DNA of 64,000 bases, taken from the NCBI GenBank assembly GCA_016938175.1, contig JAFGVE010000039.1, positions 1 to 64,000 on the forward strand, given 5' to 3'. The translations under genes and the position numbers were made by a program. Numbering within the stretch: position 1 is the stretch's first letter; the number at the start of each line of letters is the position of its first letter. The notes under the pieces are model-generated. The model saw nothing but the letters and a program-made list of their open reading frames with translations, did no database searches and was not told the origin of the DNA. This stretch comes from Campylobacterales bacterium (lineage in GTDB: Bacteria; Campylobacterota; Campylobacteria; Campylobacterales; Sulfurimonadaceae). Positions 42,209-51,600 of this stretch are shown here, piece by piece.

Positions 42209-43624
42209 TTAGCAGATGACTATACTTTTAATTTCCGTCATCTCTTCAATGGCGAATTTCGGTCCTTCACGTCCTACACCGCTAAGTTTTACACCACCAT
42301 AAGGCTGAATATCAAAACGTAGTGTCGGCATATCATTAATAACAATTCCACCTGCATCAAGCTCATCAATAGCTCTTTGTGTCAGTTTTAAATCATTTGT
42401 AAATACTGAAAACTGTAATCCATATGGTGAGTTATTCATTCTTGGAAGTGCATCATCAAAAGAATCCACTTTTACAAGTGATACAATAGGAGCAAAAACT
42501 TCTTCACACACAATTGCCATGTCATCTGTTACATTGGCCATAACACAAGGGTGAAACATTCTTCCTTCTCTATGTGGTGGCAATAAGGGAATTGCACCCT
42601 GCTCTATTGCCGATTCTACCCAACCCATTGCACGCGTTGCGGCATCATCATCAATCAAAGGTCCCATAAACGTAGTATCATCATAAGGAGAACCCACTAC
42701 AAGTTTTTGTGTCTCCTCAGCCATCTTCTGTGCAAACTCGTCATAAATCTCTGCATTGACATAAATTCTCTGTAATGAAATACAAACCTGTCCAGAGTTT
42801 ACAAAGGCACCGATAGCACAACGAGAGGCTGCAAGTGATATATCTGCACTTTTATCAATATATGTTGCCGCGTTTCCTCCAAGTTCAAGTCCCACTTTTT
42901 TTATTCCAGCACTCTTTGCGATGATATTGCCAACAGGTACACTTCCAGTAAAAGAGATCACACGTGGGATATCTGAAGTAACTAAAGCACTTCCAACCTC
43001 TGCATCTCCGTACACAACACTCAAAGCATTCTCTACGGCATAATCACTCTCGACAAAAAGTTTTGCAAACTTATAAGCTGTCAGCGGGGCTTCTGGAGTA
43101 GGTTTTAAAACAACAGAATTTCCAGCTACAAGTGCAGGTGCAAGTTTATGTGCAACTAAATTTAAAGGAAAGTTAAAAGGAGTAATGGCAACAACAACCC
43201 CAACAGGTTCACGTTTAAAAAAAGCTGTTGTTTTTTTCCCACTTGCCATTGCATCTGTATTAATTGTCTCACCATGCATTGTTCTCATTGTTTCAGCAGA
43301 GAGTGTTAAGGTTTCTATGCAACGTTCCACCTCAACGCGTGCAAAAGTAATCGGTTTTCCAACCTCATCTGTAAGCGTCTTAGCAATTTCTTCTTTGTTT
43401 TCACGAAGCTTCTGTGCTACATCCAAAATCCAGGCACATCGCTGTGCAAGTGTCGATGCTTTTGCAGCTTTTGCAGCCTCTTGTGCAATTATGAGTGCTT
43501 TTTTGGCATCCTCAGCACTACATACTGGTGCCATTGAGACCACCTCTCCAGAGTATGGACTTCTTCTTTCATTAAATATTTCACCATTAACCGCAGATGA
43601 ACCGAAAAATATTTTTGCTTGCAT
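42209..43624 (-). CDS. NAD(P)-dependent aldehyde dehydrogenase
   Basis: A 471-residue enzyme of the aldehyde dehydrogenase superfamily: TPFNFPLNLVAHKLAPALVAGNSVVLKP in the cofactor domain, LELGGNA with the general-base Glu, and the catalytic Cys in FVNSGQVCISLQR. The sequence is nearest to lactaldehyde, succinate-semialdehyde and non-phosphorylating glyceraldehyde-3-phosphate types; the exact substrate is unclear. ATG 43624 is chosen over 43630 because the AGGAG is then six bases away instead of adjacent. Confidence 0.87.
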   Translation of the reverse strand: MQAKIFFGSSAVNGEIFNERRSPYSGEVVSMAPVCSAEDAKKALIIAQEAAKAAKASTLAQRCAWILDVAQKLRENKEEIAKTLTDEVGKPITFARVEVERCIETLTLSAETMRTMHGETINTDAMASGKKTTAFFKREPVGVVVAITPFNFPLNLVAHKLAPALVAGNSVVLKPTPEAPLTAYKFAKLFVESDYAVENALSVVYGDAEVGSALVTSDIPRVISFTGSVPVGNIIAKSAGIKKVGLELGGNAATYIDKSADISLAASRCAIGAFVNSGQVCISLQRIYVNAEIYDEFAQKMAEETQKLVVGSPYDDTTFMGPLIDDDAATRAMGWVESAIEQGAIPLLPPHREGRMFHPCVMANVTDDMAIVCEEVFAPIVSLVKVDSFDDALPRMNNSPYGLQFSVFTNDLKLTQRAIDELDAGGIVINDMPTLRFDIQPYGGVKLSGVGREGPKFAIEEMTEIKSIVIC

Positions 43625-43739
43625 AAACATCTCCTAGATAAGTATACAAATTATAACACTTCTACTCTAAGACACATCTTTGAAGTCTTTATCCCTTTTA
43701 GAAATTATTGTATATACAACTCTTAGCGATAAAACTGTT

Positions 43740-44069
43740 TTAAAGGGTAATATTTTCAAGTAGTTCTATATGGTTTGGAGTAACAACAACAGCATCAAAA
43801 CTCAGTTCTCCATCATATGCATTTTTACTCATATATATTTGGGCAGTTTTAATTAAACGTGAGAGTTTTTTCGGTGTTATATTTTCTATGGCACTCTCAT
43901 AATCTACTCCGCTCTTCACTTCAACAAAATGGAGTACACTCTCTTTGGACGCTATAATATCCAACTCTCCAAAACGTGAGTAAAAATTACGTTCAACAAT
44001 AAGAAATCCAAGACTGGACAAAAACGCCACCGCTCTATCCTCTGCTAAATTTCCTTTCTCTCTGCTCAT
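43740..44069 (-). CDS. yraN: YraN/UPF0102 family endonuclease-like protein
   Basis: The 109-residue protein matches the YraN family: KGNLAEDRAVAFLSSLGFLIVERNF, then GELDIIASKESVLHFVEVK, which is the D-x(n)-ExK metal-binding motif of restriction-endonuclease-like folds. Its biological role is poorly known; a DNA-processing function is suspected. ATG 44069 (MSREKGN) is chosen since homologues begin here; an upstream start at 44114 would add a hydrophobic stretch with no support. Confidence 0.85.
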   Translation of the reverse strand: MSREKGNLAEDRAVAFLSSLGFLIVERNFYSRFGELDIIASKESVLHFVEVKSGVDYESAIENITPKKLSRLIKTAQIYMSKNAYDGELSFDAVVVTPNHIELLENITL

Positions 44070-44178
44070 ACTCTCATTCCCTATATATACGTAAATTATA
44101 CTCCATTGTATCACAAAAAATTAAGAGTAGTTTTATAAGTAATTGATATACTTAACACAAATCATATAGGAGAAAAAC

Positions 44179-44487
44179 ATGTTCTTTAGAGTTACATTAT
44201 CAGTGTTTCTTGGCACACTGCTACTTACTCCTGCTCTGCAGGCTGATATGCCAGAAGGAAAAGAGATGTTGGACGAAGCAAAATGTATGGAGTGCCATGT
44301 TCCATCACATTTTAAGCATAGAGACAACAAAGTAAATAGCTACAAAAAACTCTCAGATAGTGTGAGAGCTTGTGCTACCAGTAGTGGCGCAGAGTGGTTT
44401 GATGAAGATTCTGACATTGTTACAGAGTACCTTAACAAAAAACACTATCATTACAAAACGCCTCCTAAAAAAGAGGACGATGAGTAA
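44179..44487 (+). CDS. Periplasmic monohaem c-type cytochrome
   Basis: A 102-residue protein with signal peptide (about 1-22, ending PALQA) and one haem-binding CMECH motif at about 36-40. No clear Met ligand is visible after the haem motif in the usual position, so the distal ligand could be a His (HFKHRDNK or the HYHYK near the C-terminus). The acidic C-terminal tail suggests electrostatic docking. It converges with the molybdoenzyme gene (stops one base apart) and is not in its operon. Confidence 0.82.
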   Translation: MFFRVTLSVFLGTLLLTPALQADMPEGKEMLDEAKCMECHVPSHFKHRDNKVNSYKKLSDSVRACATSSGAEWFDEDSDIVTEYLNKKHYHYKTPPKKEDDE

Positions 44488-44488
44488 A

Positions 44489-46561
44489 CTAGCAGTTTAC
44501 CACTTCAACCTCTAAAGATTTAAAAGCGGCAGTCATAATCAACTCGTCGCTTTTATCCCCAAAAATAAAATTTAAATTCGAATCTGCATGGTGAAAAGTT
44601 GTATAAAGTGTTTTAGGACGCACCGTGTCTGTAAATTTTACTCTTAATGGGTTAGTCTCTCCATACTGTGTACGTAAAATCACTTTCTCACTTTTAAAGT
44701 CATCTGCATCATCCTCATGCACCAAAAGTACATCCTCAGTATGACGCTTCATAAGTTTTTCTGTATATTTCGTTTGTGCAGAGTTATTATAGTGTGCCAT
44801 GATGCGACCAGTTGTCAGATGATAACCACGCTTTTTCTTGTTTACTATCTCTTCAATCATTCCTGAGAGTCTGTAACCGTGATAACGAAATGCACCGATG
44901 CCATCTTTTGTTCTAAAGTCTTCTCTATGCAGGACTGGTGTGCCACCATCCTCAGTTATAGGCCATGAGATACCCGCTTTTTCATTCTTACGCAACATCT
45001 CATAAGAGGCACCGCTAAATCTATTTGGTGCATACTTACGTACATCTTCCCAAATATCCTCTGAAGTCTCAAAGCCATAATTGCCACCCATCTTATCATC
45101 AAGAAGTTTTATAACCTCCCAATCATCAGGCAAGTCTGAATGAACAAGAGGTGTGGAGAGGTGTACTTTCCTCATTGCGTTAATGTAGATTCCAGTCTTC
45201 TCATATGCAGACTTCACACCAACTACAATGTCGGCTCTTTGTGCAATATCTGTCATAAAAAGCTCTTGCACAAAAATAAGCTCTAAGTTATCAAAAGCCT
45301 TAAGAAGTTTGTTAATATTTGGATGAATATGTGTAATGTCTTCTCCAATATTCAGTACACCTCTTATGCTGCCATCTATCATGCCATCAACAAGTTGTGG
45401 TGTCATAAGACCTACCTCTTTTGGTGCAGTATAGTCAGGTGCATAGTATGGAAGCATTCCCATATCACAAGCGCCTTGTACATTAGTTTGACCTCGAAGT
45501 GGCATTACACCGGCACCATCTTTTCCGATGTTGCCTGTCATGAGTGCTAAGTGAACAATTGCCATAACAGCATAAGAGCCATCCACGTGTTCTGTAATGC
45601 CCAGTCCCCAAAGTATAAGTGACTTTTTAGTCGCATACTCACGAGCAATCTCTGGAAGCATATCTGCTAGATACTCATACCCTGCAACTTCACGGAAGAA
45701 CTCAGGATTTGCGTAGGGGTCATTTAAGATGTTCTCTTTAAAGTGTTCAAAGTTTTTTGTTCTGTTTTTTATGAAGTCTTTGTGATACAGTTCTTCTGTG
45801 ATGATAGTATATGCAAGCATATTAAGCACTAAAAGATTTGCTTCATGGGGAGTAACCGCTTTGTACTTTGAAAATTTATGTAGTTTTATCTCACGTACAT
45901 CAAAACAGGCAATAGGTGTTCCTTGTTGCGCTGCTTTAATCATACGGTTTCCAACAATTGGATGTGCCTCTGTTGTATTTGAGCCCATAACTATCATAAA
46001 CTCTGTTTTGTAAATATCGTCAAATGGGTTTGAAGCGGCACCCTCACCAATAGTTAAACGCATACCTTTTAGAGATGGAGAGTGACAAACACGTGCACAG
46101 TTGTCAACGTGTGGAGAGTTTAAAGTGTGGCGGGTAAATTTTTGAAAATAATAAGCAGACTCACAAGAGGTTCTAGCTCCACCAAGTGAACAGACAGACT
46201 TCTCTCCATATTTAGATTGAATGTCTTTGAGTTTCATTGCTCCCGCAGTTGTTGCCGAATCTAAATCTGTCTCATACCACGTAGCATCAAGTTCAGTCAG
46301 TGACGGAGCTATCTGCTCTTTAATATGTGGATTTTTTTCTAAAAAGCTTTTACGAATACGCGGTGTTTGTATACGCTCTTTAGAATCAACAAAGTCAAAA
46401 CCATATTTACCTTTGACACATAAATTTCCCTCAGAAGTAGCTCCATCAGGGTGTGCAAAAATTTTTTTTATCTTATTCTCTTTGACATCAACATGAGCTG
46501 CAATATCACAACCAACTCCACAATAGGCGCAAACACTGTCTATAGTCTTTATATTTTCCAT
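44489..46561 (-). CDS. fdhF: Cytoplasmic formate dehydrogenase-like molybdopterin oxidoreductase
   Basis: A 690-residue molybdoenzyme of the DMSO reductase family. A [4Fe-4S] cluster is bound by Cys11, Cys14, Cys18 and Cys48; the Mo/W ligand is the Cys in NCARVCHSPSLKG, followed by the catalytic-site His, as in formate dehydrogenases. No Tat signal is present, so the enzyme is cytoplasmic. There is no adjacent electron-transfer subunit, so its redox partner is unknown. Formate dehydrogenase is the best fit; an assimilatory nitrate reductase-like enzyme is less likely because of the Cys-His pair. The gene is monocistronic. Confidence 0.83.
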   Translation of the reverse strand: MENIKTIDSVCAYCGVGCDIAAHVDVKENKIKKIFAHPDGATSEGNLCVKGKYGFDFVDSKERIQTPRIRKSFLEKNPHIKEQIAPSLTELDATWYETDLDSATTAGAMKLKDIQSKYGEKSVCSLGGARTSCESAYYFQKFTRHTLNSPHVDNCARVCHSPSLKGMRLTIGEGAASNPFDDIYKTEFMIVMGSNTTEAHPIVGNRMIKAAQQGTPIACFDVREIKLHKFSKYKAVTPHEANLLVLNMLAYTIITEELYHKDFIKNRTKNFEHFKENILNDPYANPEFFREVAGYEYLADMLPEIAREYATKKSLILWGLGITEHVDGSYAVMAIVHLALMTGNIGKDGAGVMPLRGQTNVQGACDMGMLPYYAPDYTAPKEVGLMTPQLVDGMIDGSIRGVLNIGEDITHIHPNINKLLKAFDNLELIFVQELFMTDIAQRADIVVGVKSAYEKTGIYINAMRKVHLSTPLVHSDLPDDWEVIKLLDDKMGGNYGFETSEDIWEDVRKYAPNRFSGASYEMLRKNEKAGISWPITEDGGTPVLHREDFRTKDGIGAFRYHGYRLSGMIEEIVNKKKRGYHLTTGRIMAHYNNSAQTKYTEKLMKRHTEDVLLVHEDDADDFKSEKVILRTQYGETNPLRVKFTDTVRPKTLYTTFHHADSNLNFIFGDKSDELIMTAAFKSLEVEVVNC

Positions 46562-46651
46562 CTCTTTTTCTCACTCTTTTTAGTAATGGTATTTTACAAT
46601 TTTCTCTCTTAAAAGAGTGTAGAAATATATAACAATTTTTGATAGAGCTTA

Positions 46652-47389
46652 CTATTTAAAAGAGAACTTTTCTACTATTTGATGACGTATAAAAGAGGGA
46701 AGAAGATTTAAAAAACGGATAGTGTAGTAAAATCTTTTAGGAAAAGCATAAAACTCTTTTTCTTTTTTAATTGCCTGAATCATTCTTCTCACACCAACTT
46801 CAGTCTCTAAGAAAAAAGGCATGGAAAACTCATTTTTATCTGTTAATTCGCTTCTTATAAAACCCGGAAGTATATTTAGGACTTTAATGTTGTCTTTTTT
46901 GTATTTATAACGAAGTCCCTCTGCATAGGCATTGAGTGCACGCTTTGAAGAGGAGTAAACTTTTGAGCTTGGCATGGAAAAAAGTGATGCTAAAGAAGAT
47001 ATAAAAACGATAGTACCACGTTTACGTTTTTGTAGTTTAGGCAAAAGTACTTCCAAGATAGCATGATTTGCTAAAACATTGACATCATAAAGACGTTTAA
47101 ACTCCTCAATTGAAGCCATTTCTCCTGAATGTCCAAGTGAAACACCCGCATTTAAAATAATTACATCCAAATCCTCTAAATGTGCTATTTTCGTTTGTAA
47201 AGGTATAAACTCTCTAAGGTCTGTAACTATTATTTCTATGGATTTTACTTTTTCAAAAAGTTCATGACGGAGGGAGTAGAGTTTATCTTCTCTACGAGCT
47301 AGCAAGATGAGTTCATTCTCGTCATTTGCATATTGACGGGCGAACTCAGCTCCAAGTCCAGAGCTTGCACCCGTTATAAGTATTTTCAT
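46652..47389 (-). CDS. Short-chain dehydrogenase/reductase
   Basis: A 245-residue SDR enzyme: cofactor motif ITGASSGLGAEFARQYA at the N-terminus, LNAGVSLG in the middle, and the catalytic Ser-Tyr-Lys in SSLASLFSMPSSKVYSSSKRAL. The absence of an acidic residue right after the second strand suggests NADPH (there is LARREDKL). Substrate unknown. It is 6 bases downstream of hom and belongs to the same minus-strand run. Confidence 0.85.
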   Translation of the reverse strand: MKILITGASSGLGAEFARQYANDENELILLARREDKLYSLRHELFEKVKSIEIIVTDLREFIPLQTKIAHLEDLDVIILNAGVSLGHSGEMASIEEFKRLYDVNVLANHAILEVLLPKLQKRKRGTIVFISSLASLFSMPSSKVYSSSKRALNAYAEGLRYKYKKDNIKVLNILPGFIRSELTDKNEFSMPFFLETEVGVRRMIQAIKKEKEFYAFPKRFYYTIRFLNLLPSFIRHQIVEKFSFK

Positions 47390-47395
47390 ACCTCT

Positions 47396-48658
47396 TTACA
47401 CTATCCTAATCATAACAGGACGTGCATTCACAAAATCAAGCGCTTCAAGCTCATTTATCATCGCTTGAATATTCTTTTCTAAAGACTCATGAGTAGAAAT
47501 AAGCAAGTTTGCATTTTCCTTATCTGTAGGTCTTTGTAAAATTGTCTCTATTGAAATATTATGATTTTCAAAAATCTTTGTCAGTTTTGCTAAAACACCA
47601 GCTTTATCAGAAACATTAATGCGTAGATAATATTTTGACTCTATATTTGCTGTAGGTTTAAGAGTAAGTGTTTTACCCTCCATAGGCTTGTTAAATCCAA
47701 GCATCGGTTTAGATTTACCGCTTCTTGCAATGTCAATGATATTAGCTACGACAGCAGATGCAGTAGCATTACCACCTGCTCCAGGTCCATAGTAAAGAGT
47801 TTCACCAACCTTATCACCTACGACGGAGATAGCATTCATTACACCATCGATTTTTGCAATCATCTCATCTTCTGGAATTAAACAAGCGTGAACACGCAGC
47901 TCTAACTCATCTGCATCTTTTTTAGCAATTCCTAGAAGCTTGATAACATAGCCAAACTCCTTTGCAAATGCGATATCTTCACTTCTTACATTATCAATTC
48001 CCTCAATGAGGATATCTTCTGGTTTTGCATCAATGCCATAAGCAATTGAAGCTAGAATGAGAAGCTTGTGAGCAGCATCAAAACCACCCACATCAAAAGT
48101 TGGATCAGCCTCAGCGTATCCAAGTTCTTGTGCCTCTTGTAAAATAGCATCATAACTTACACCCTCTTGACTCATCTTCGTCATCATGTAGTTACACGTA
48201 CCGTTCATTATTCCCATAATAGACTCTATATGGTTTGCAGAGAGTCCATCACGAAGCGCATTAATAATAGGAATTCCACCGGCAACAGAAGCTTCATACT
48301 CAAAAGCGAGATCTTGAGCGATATCTTGTAACTCATAACGGTGATATGCGAGCAGTGCTTTGTTGGCTGTAACAACCGCTTTTCCATTTTCAAGTGCACG
48401 TTTTACAACTTCAAAAGGCTCTTCAACCCCACCCATGAGTTCAACAACAATATCTATCTCTTCATCGTTTAAGACATCATCTACATTATCCGTCAGAATA
48501 ATATCAAGACCTCTATCTTTTGCAAGATTTTTTACAACCCCGCTTTTTACTACAATATCTGTCCCAGCACGAGCAGAAATAACGTCCGCGTTATCTTTTA
48601 AAATTTGAGCTACGCTCGTACCTACAGTTCCAACGCCTATTATTCCTACTTTTATCAT
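47396..48658 (-). CDS. hom: Homoserine dehydrogenase
   Basis: The 420-residue enzyme reduces aspartate semialdehyde to homoserine for threonine and methionine. It has the Rossmann motif GIIGVGTVGTSVAQIL, VVTANKALLA, the catalytic region GGIPIINALRDGL and EADPTFDVGGFDAAHKLLILA, and a C-terminal ACT domain (about 345-420) for amino-acid feedback. It follows the aminotransferase gene by 7 bases, as is common in Campylobacterota. Confidence 0.96.
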   Translation of the reverse strand: MIKVGIIGVGTVGTSVAQILKDNADVISARAGTDIVVKSGVVKNLAKDRGLDIILTDNVDDVLNDEEIDIVVELMGGVEEPFEVVKRALENGKAVVTANKALLAYHRYELQDIAQDLAFEYEASVAGGIPIINALRDGLSANHIESIMGIMNGTCNYMMTKMSQEGVSYDAILQEAQELGYAEADPTFDVGGFDAAHKLLILASIAYGIDAKPEDILIEGIDNVRSEDIAFAKEFGYVIKLLGIAKKDADELELRVHACLIPEDEMIAKIDGVMNAISVVGDKVGETLYYGPGAGGNATASAVVANIIDIARSGKSKPMLGFNKPMEGKTLTLKPTANIESKYYLRINVSDKAGVLAKLTKIFENHNISIETILQRPTDKENANLLISTHESLEKNIQAMINELEALDFVNARPVMIRIV

Positions 48659-48665
48659 CTTCTCT

Positions 48666-49886
48666 CTATTTCCCTTCTTCTTGAAACTGTCTTAAAAACT
48701 CTTTTATATTTCTTGCTGCTTGGCGGATTCTATTATCGTTTTCAATAAGTGCTATACGAACATACCCTTCACCATATGCACCAAAACCGATACCAGGAGC
48801 AACTGCAACACCAGCTTCAACAAGTAGACGTTTTGAGAACTCTAAAGAACCAAGGTGTGCCGCACACTCTGGAATCTTTGCCCAACAAAACATACTCGCT
48901 TCATTTTTTTCAATATGCCAACCAGCTCTATCAAAAGCCTCAATTAAAATCTCTTGACGGTGGTTATACTTCTCAACAATATCCGCAACACACTGCTGGT
49001 CACCATTAAGTGCGATTGTTGCCGCAACTTGAATTGGTGTAAACATACCATAATCAAGCCATGACTTAATTTTTTGAAGTGCACCAATGAGTTTTTTGTT
49101 ACCAACAAAGAAACCTACACGCCATCCAGCCATATTGTAAGACTTTGAAAGTGTAAATGACTCAACAGCTACATCTTTCGCACCTGGAACAGACATAATC
49201 GAAGGTGTTTTATATCCATCAAACGTAATGTCTCCATAAGCAATATCACTTATGACATAAAAACGCATCTCTTTTGCCATCGCAACCAAACGTTCATAAA
49301 ACTCTGGTGTAACCGTTGCAGTTGATGGGTTGTGAGGAAAGTTTACAAGTACATATTTTGGTTTTGGAGAAGTCTCTGCAAAAACTTTACGTAAGTCAGT
49401 AAAAAATTTATCTTCATCAATTCTGTACTTTTCATCAAACGCAATACCAAACTTAGCAACATTACCACCTGCTAGAATAAATGCATATTCATGAATCGGG
49501 TACGTTGGGTCTGGAACAACTGCAACATCACCAGGATTTGTAATTGCATACGCTAAGTGTGCATAACCCTCTTTTGAACCCATAGTTGCGACACACTCAG
49601 TTTGCGGGTCGAGTTTACAGTCATAACGGCGCTCATACCAATCAGCAATAGCTTGAAGCAGTTTTGGAATACCCTTACTTGTAGAGTAACCATGTGTTTT
49701 TGTTTTTTGGGCAGATTCAACGAGCTTGGCTCTAATGTGTTCAGGAGTGTCACCATCAGGGTTTCCCATAGAAAAATCTATGACATCTTTACCAGCACGA
49801 CGCTCTTGCATTTTTATCTCATTTACTTCGGCAAACACATACTTAGGGAGTCTTTCAACTCTGTTAAATCTTATCTCATCAAACAT
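48666..49886 (-). CDS. Class I PLP-dependent aminotransferase (AlaC/DapL type)
   Basis: A 406-residue aminotransferase: GYSTSKGIPKLLQAIADWY, GSKEGYAHLAYAITNPGD, VNFPHNPSTATVT with the PLP-ring Asn, SDIAYGDITFDG, and the PLP lysine in SFTLSKSYNMAGWRVGF. The closest known groups are AlaC (glutamate-pyruvate) and LL-diaminopimelate aminotransferases. In this genome neighbourhood, next to hom, either amino-acid synthesis or lysine/peptidoglycan precursor supply is possible. The start at 49886 has no strong ribosome-binding site. Confidence 0.88.
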   Translation of the reverse strand: MFDEIRFNRVERLPKYVFAEVNEIKMQERRAGKDVIDFSMGNPDGDTPEHIRAKLVESAQKTKTHGYSTSKGIPKLLQAIADWYERRYDCKLDPQTECVATMGSKEGYAHLAYAITNPGDVAVVPDPTYPIHEYAFILAGGNVAKFGIAFDEKYRIDEDKFFTDLRKVFAETSPKPKYVLVNFPHNPSTATVTPEFYERLVAMAKEMRFYVISDIAYGDITFDGYKTPSIMSVPGAKDVAVESFTLSKSYNMAGWRVGFFVGNKKLIGALQKIKSWLDYGMFTPIQVAATIALNGDQQCVADIVEKYNHRQEILIEAFDRAGWHIEKNEASMFCWAKIPECAAHLGSLEFSKRLLVEAGVAVAPGIGFGAYGEGYVRIALIENDNRIRQAARNIKEFLRQFQEEGK

Positions 49887-49948
49887 TTTTTATCCTGTAA
49901 AATTATTGATGACATTTTAGCAAAAGTTTTTGATAAATTACTAAAGAT

Positions 49949-50806
49949 TTACTTCGAACCTTTAGGGAAAATACGAAGCTCATCTTTTACATTTTTAAGG
50001 GTATAGAGATCTGCAATTTTTACATATTTTGCATTTTTAGGAATCTCTAAAGAGATAACTCTATGAATCTGATTTTCTTTAATAATTTTGAGAAGGTGTA
50101 ATGAGGCATCATAATAGGCAATATATGGATACCACTGATTACGTAATGAACTCTTAATTTCAAGTTCTTGGACCTGTGAGACATCAAGCCAGTGTGCATA
50201 CAAAGAACGTTTTAGTTCAATTATTTTACCATTTTGTAAAAGAGGTACATTTAAGTATCCTCCTGTCATATCAATAGTATATGTCCACTCCTCGGCAGAA
50301 ACTCTTTGAATATCAACAATACTACAGCCACTTTTTTGTAACTCCTGTTGTAGAATAAGTGGATCGGTTGCATATTCAGATTGAAGATTTATACTCCATC
50401 CAAATTCCGAAGCATCCATATGTGAAGCTACAGTTACATAACGATAATAACCTATATTTCTAAAAGTATCACTCATGATTTTTACGAAAAAAAGTGGTGA
50501 ACCACTTGTTGTAAAGTTAAGGCGAAATTCACGAGGAGAATCAAAAAAGAGGTTTAAAAGCCCATTCTCTTTAAGTGTCTCAACCACTTTAATTGTATTG
50601 AGTCTTTCATTTTTATAATAATCACTTTTAGGATCAAAAATAATATTTATAAACTCTCTATTTTCATAAAAACTCTTCTCATCTAAAAAGCTTTTTATCT
50701 TTTCAGTAAGAGGGTCTACGTTTACAATTTCTTGAGAAGTTTCTGATTCACTTGCATGTAAAAAAAGTGTCGTAACAAATAAAAAAGCAAAAAAAGCTTT
50801 TACCAT
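49949..50806 (-). CDS. Exported protein of unknown function
   Basis: The 285-residue protein has a signal peptide (about 1-18, ending LFLHA) and no further membrane helix. It has mixed alpha/beta character with repeated polar-hydrophobic strands such as EWTYTIDMTGGYLNVPLL and one Cys. It is not recognised. It overlaps the preceding gene by 7 bases, which suggests joint work with that membrane protein, probably in the periplasm. Such gene pairs are seen in Campylobacterota, but no function is known to me. Confidence 0.7.
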   Translation of the reverse strand: MVKAFFAFLFVTTLFLHASESETSQEIVNVDPLTEKIKSFLDEKSFYENREFINIIFDPKSDYYKNERLNTIKVVETLKENGLLNLFFDSPREFRLNFTTSGSPLFFVKIMSDTFRNIGYYRYVTVASHMDASEFGWSINLQSEYATDPLILQQELQKSGCSIVDIQRVSAEEWTYTIDMTGGYLNVPLLQNGKIIELKRSLYAHWLDVSQVQELEIKSSLRNQWYPYIAYYDASLHLLKIIKENQIHRVISLEIPKNAKYVKIADLYTLKNVKDELRIFPKGSK

Positions 50807-51600
50807 GCACGCCCTCTATTGTACTGTTTAAACTCATATAAACTTATAGCACGTACTTCACCATTTTTATATAAAAATCGTACATTCTCTTTCGTATCAA
50901 ATGTAACAATTTTATTATCTACAAGAATGTCCACATAACTATGCCCAAATACTAAAAGCCACTCTTTGTTTGCATCAATAGAAAACTCACCTGTAAAAAT
51001 CTTATTGTAGTGCTTATTAGTAGCGACATCAATATAACCGAGCCAGATTTTAGTTTTAGTATAAAACTTTAAAGATTCTGGCATCTTTGCTTCTTCAACT
51101 TGTACCATAGAAAGCTCTTGCGTTTCATTCAAATCTTCCACAGAAGCATTTAATTCTTCTATATCTTCTACGCTTGCATTAATCTCAGGTAAATCAATGT
51201 TATTTTTAACATCTTCTATTAGAGTGTGATCGACCGTTGTCGTCACTAAATCCTCTTGAGAATTATTCACTGTTTTATAGGCGACAAGAATAAAAATCAC
51301 AAAAGCGAGTAGAATATATAAAAAAGTAAATTTACGCTTTTTTTGAGGCACTATAAATACACCCTGAGGTTCTTCAAGAGAAGTTTCAGAAGAGAAATGT
51401 TGAAGTCCATATGCACGTAATTCACTTAAATCAACACCATATTCACGCTCTAAAATAGAGACAAATCCTAGGAACTGAACTTTTGAAAAGCCATCAAAAC
51501 TCTGATGTAAGATAGCTTGTACATGCTCTACAGGAATATGTGTTTTTTCATAAATTTTTTGTGCTCCAATCTCCTGGAGTCTCTCTAAAGCTTCACTCAT
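50800..51600 (-). CDS. RodZ-like single-pass membrane protein
   Basis: A 266-residue protein with a cytoplasmic N-terminal helical region (RLQEIGAQKIYEKTHIPVEHVQAIL, FVSILEREYGVDL) resembling the helix-turn-helix region of RodZ, a membrane helix at about 95-112 (FLYILLAFVIFILVAYKT), an acidic Asn/Glu spacer (about 120-160) and a small periplasmic beta-rich domain (about 175-266). By layout it resembles RodZ, which links MreB to the cell wall, but it might be a different adaptor. The stop of the upstream methyltransferase shares a base with its ATG. Confidence 0.55.
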   Translation of the reverse strand: MSEALERLQEIGAQKIYEKTHIPVEHVQAILHQSFDGFSKVQFLGFVSILEREYGVDLSELRAYGLQHFSSETSLEEPQGVFIVPQKKRKFTFLYILLAFVIFILVAYKTVNNSQEDLVTTTVDHTLIEDVKNNIDLPEINASVEDIEELNASVEDLNETQELSMVQVEEAKMPESLKFYTKTKIWLGYIDVATNKHYNKIFTGEFSIDANKEWLLVFGHSYVDILVDNKIVTFDTKENVRFLYKNGEVRAISLYEFKQYNRGRAW

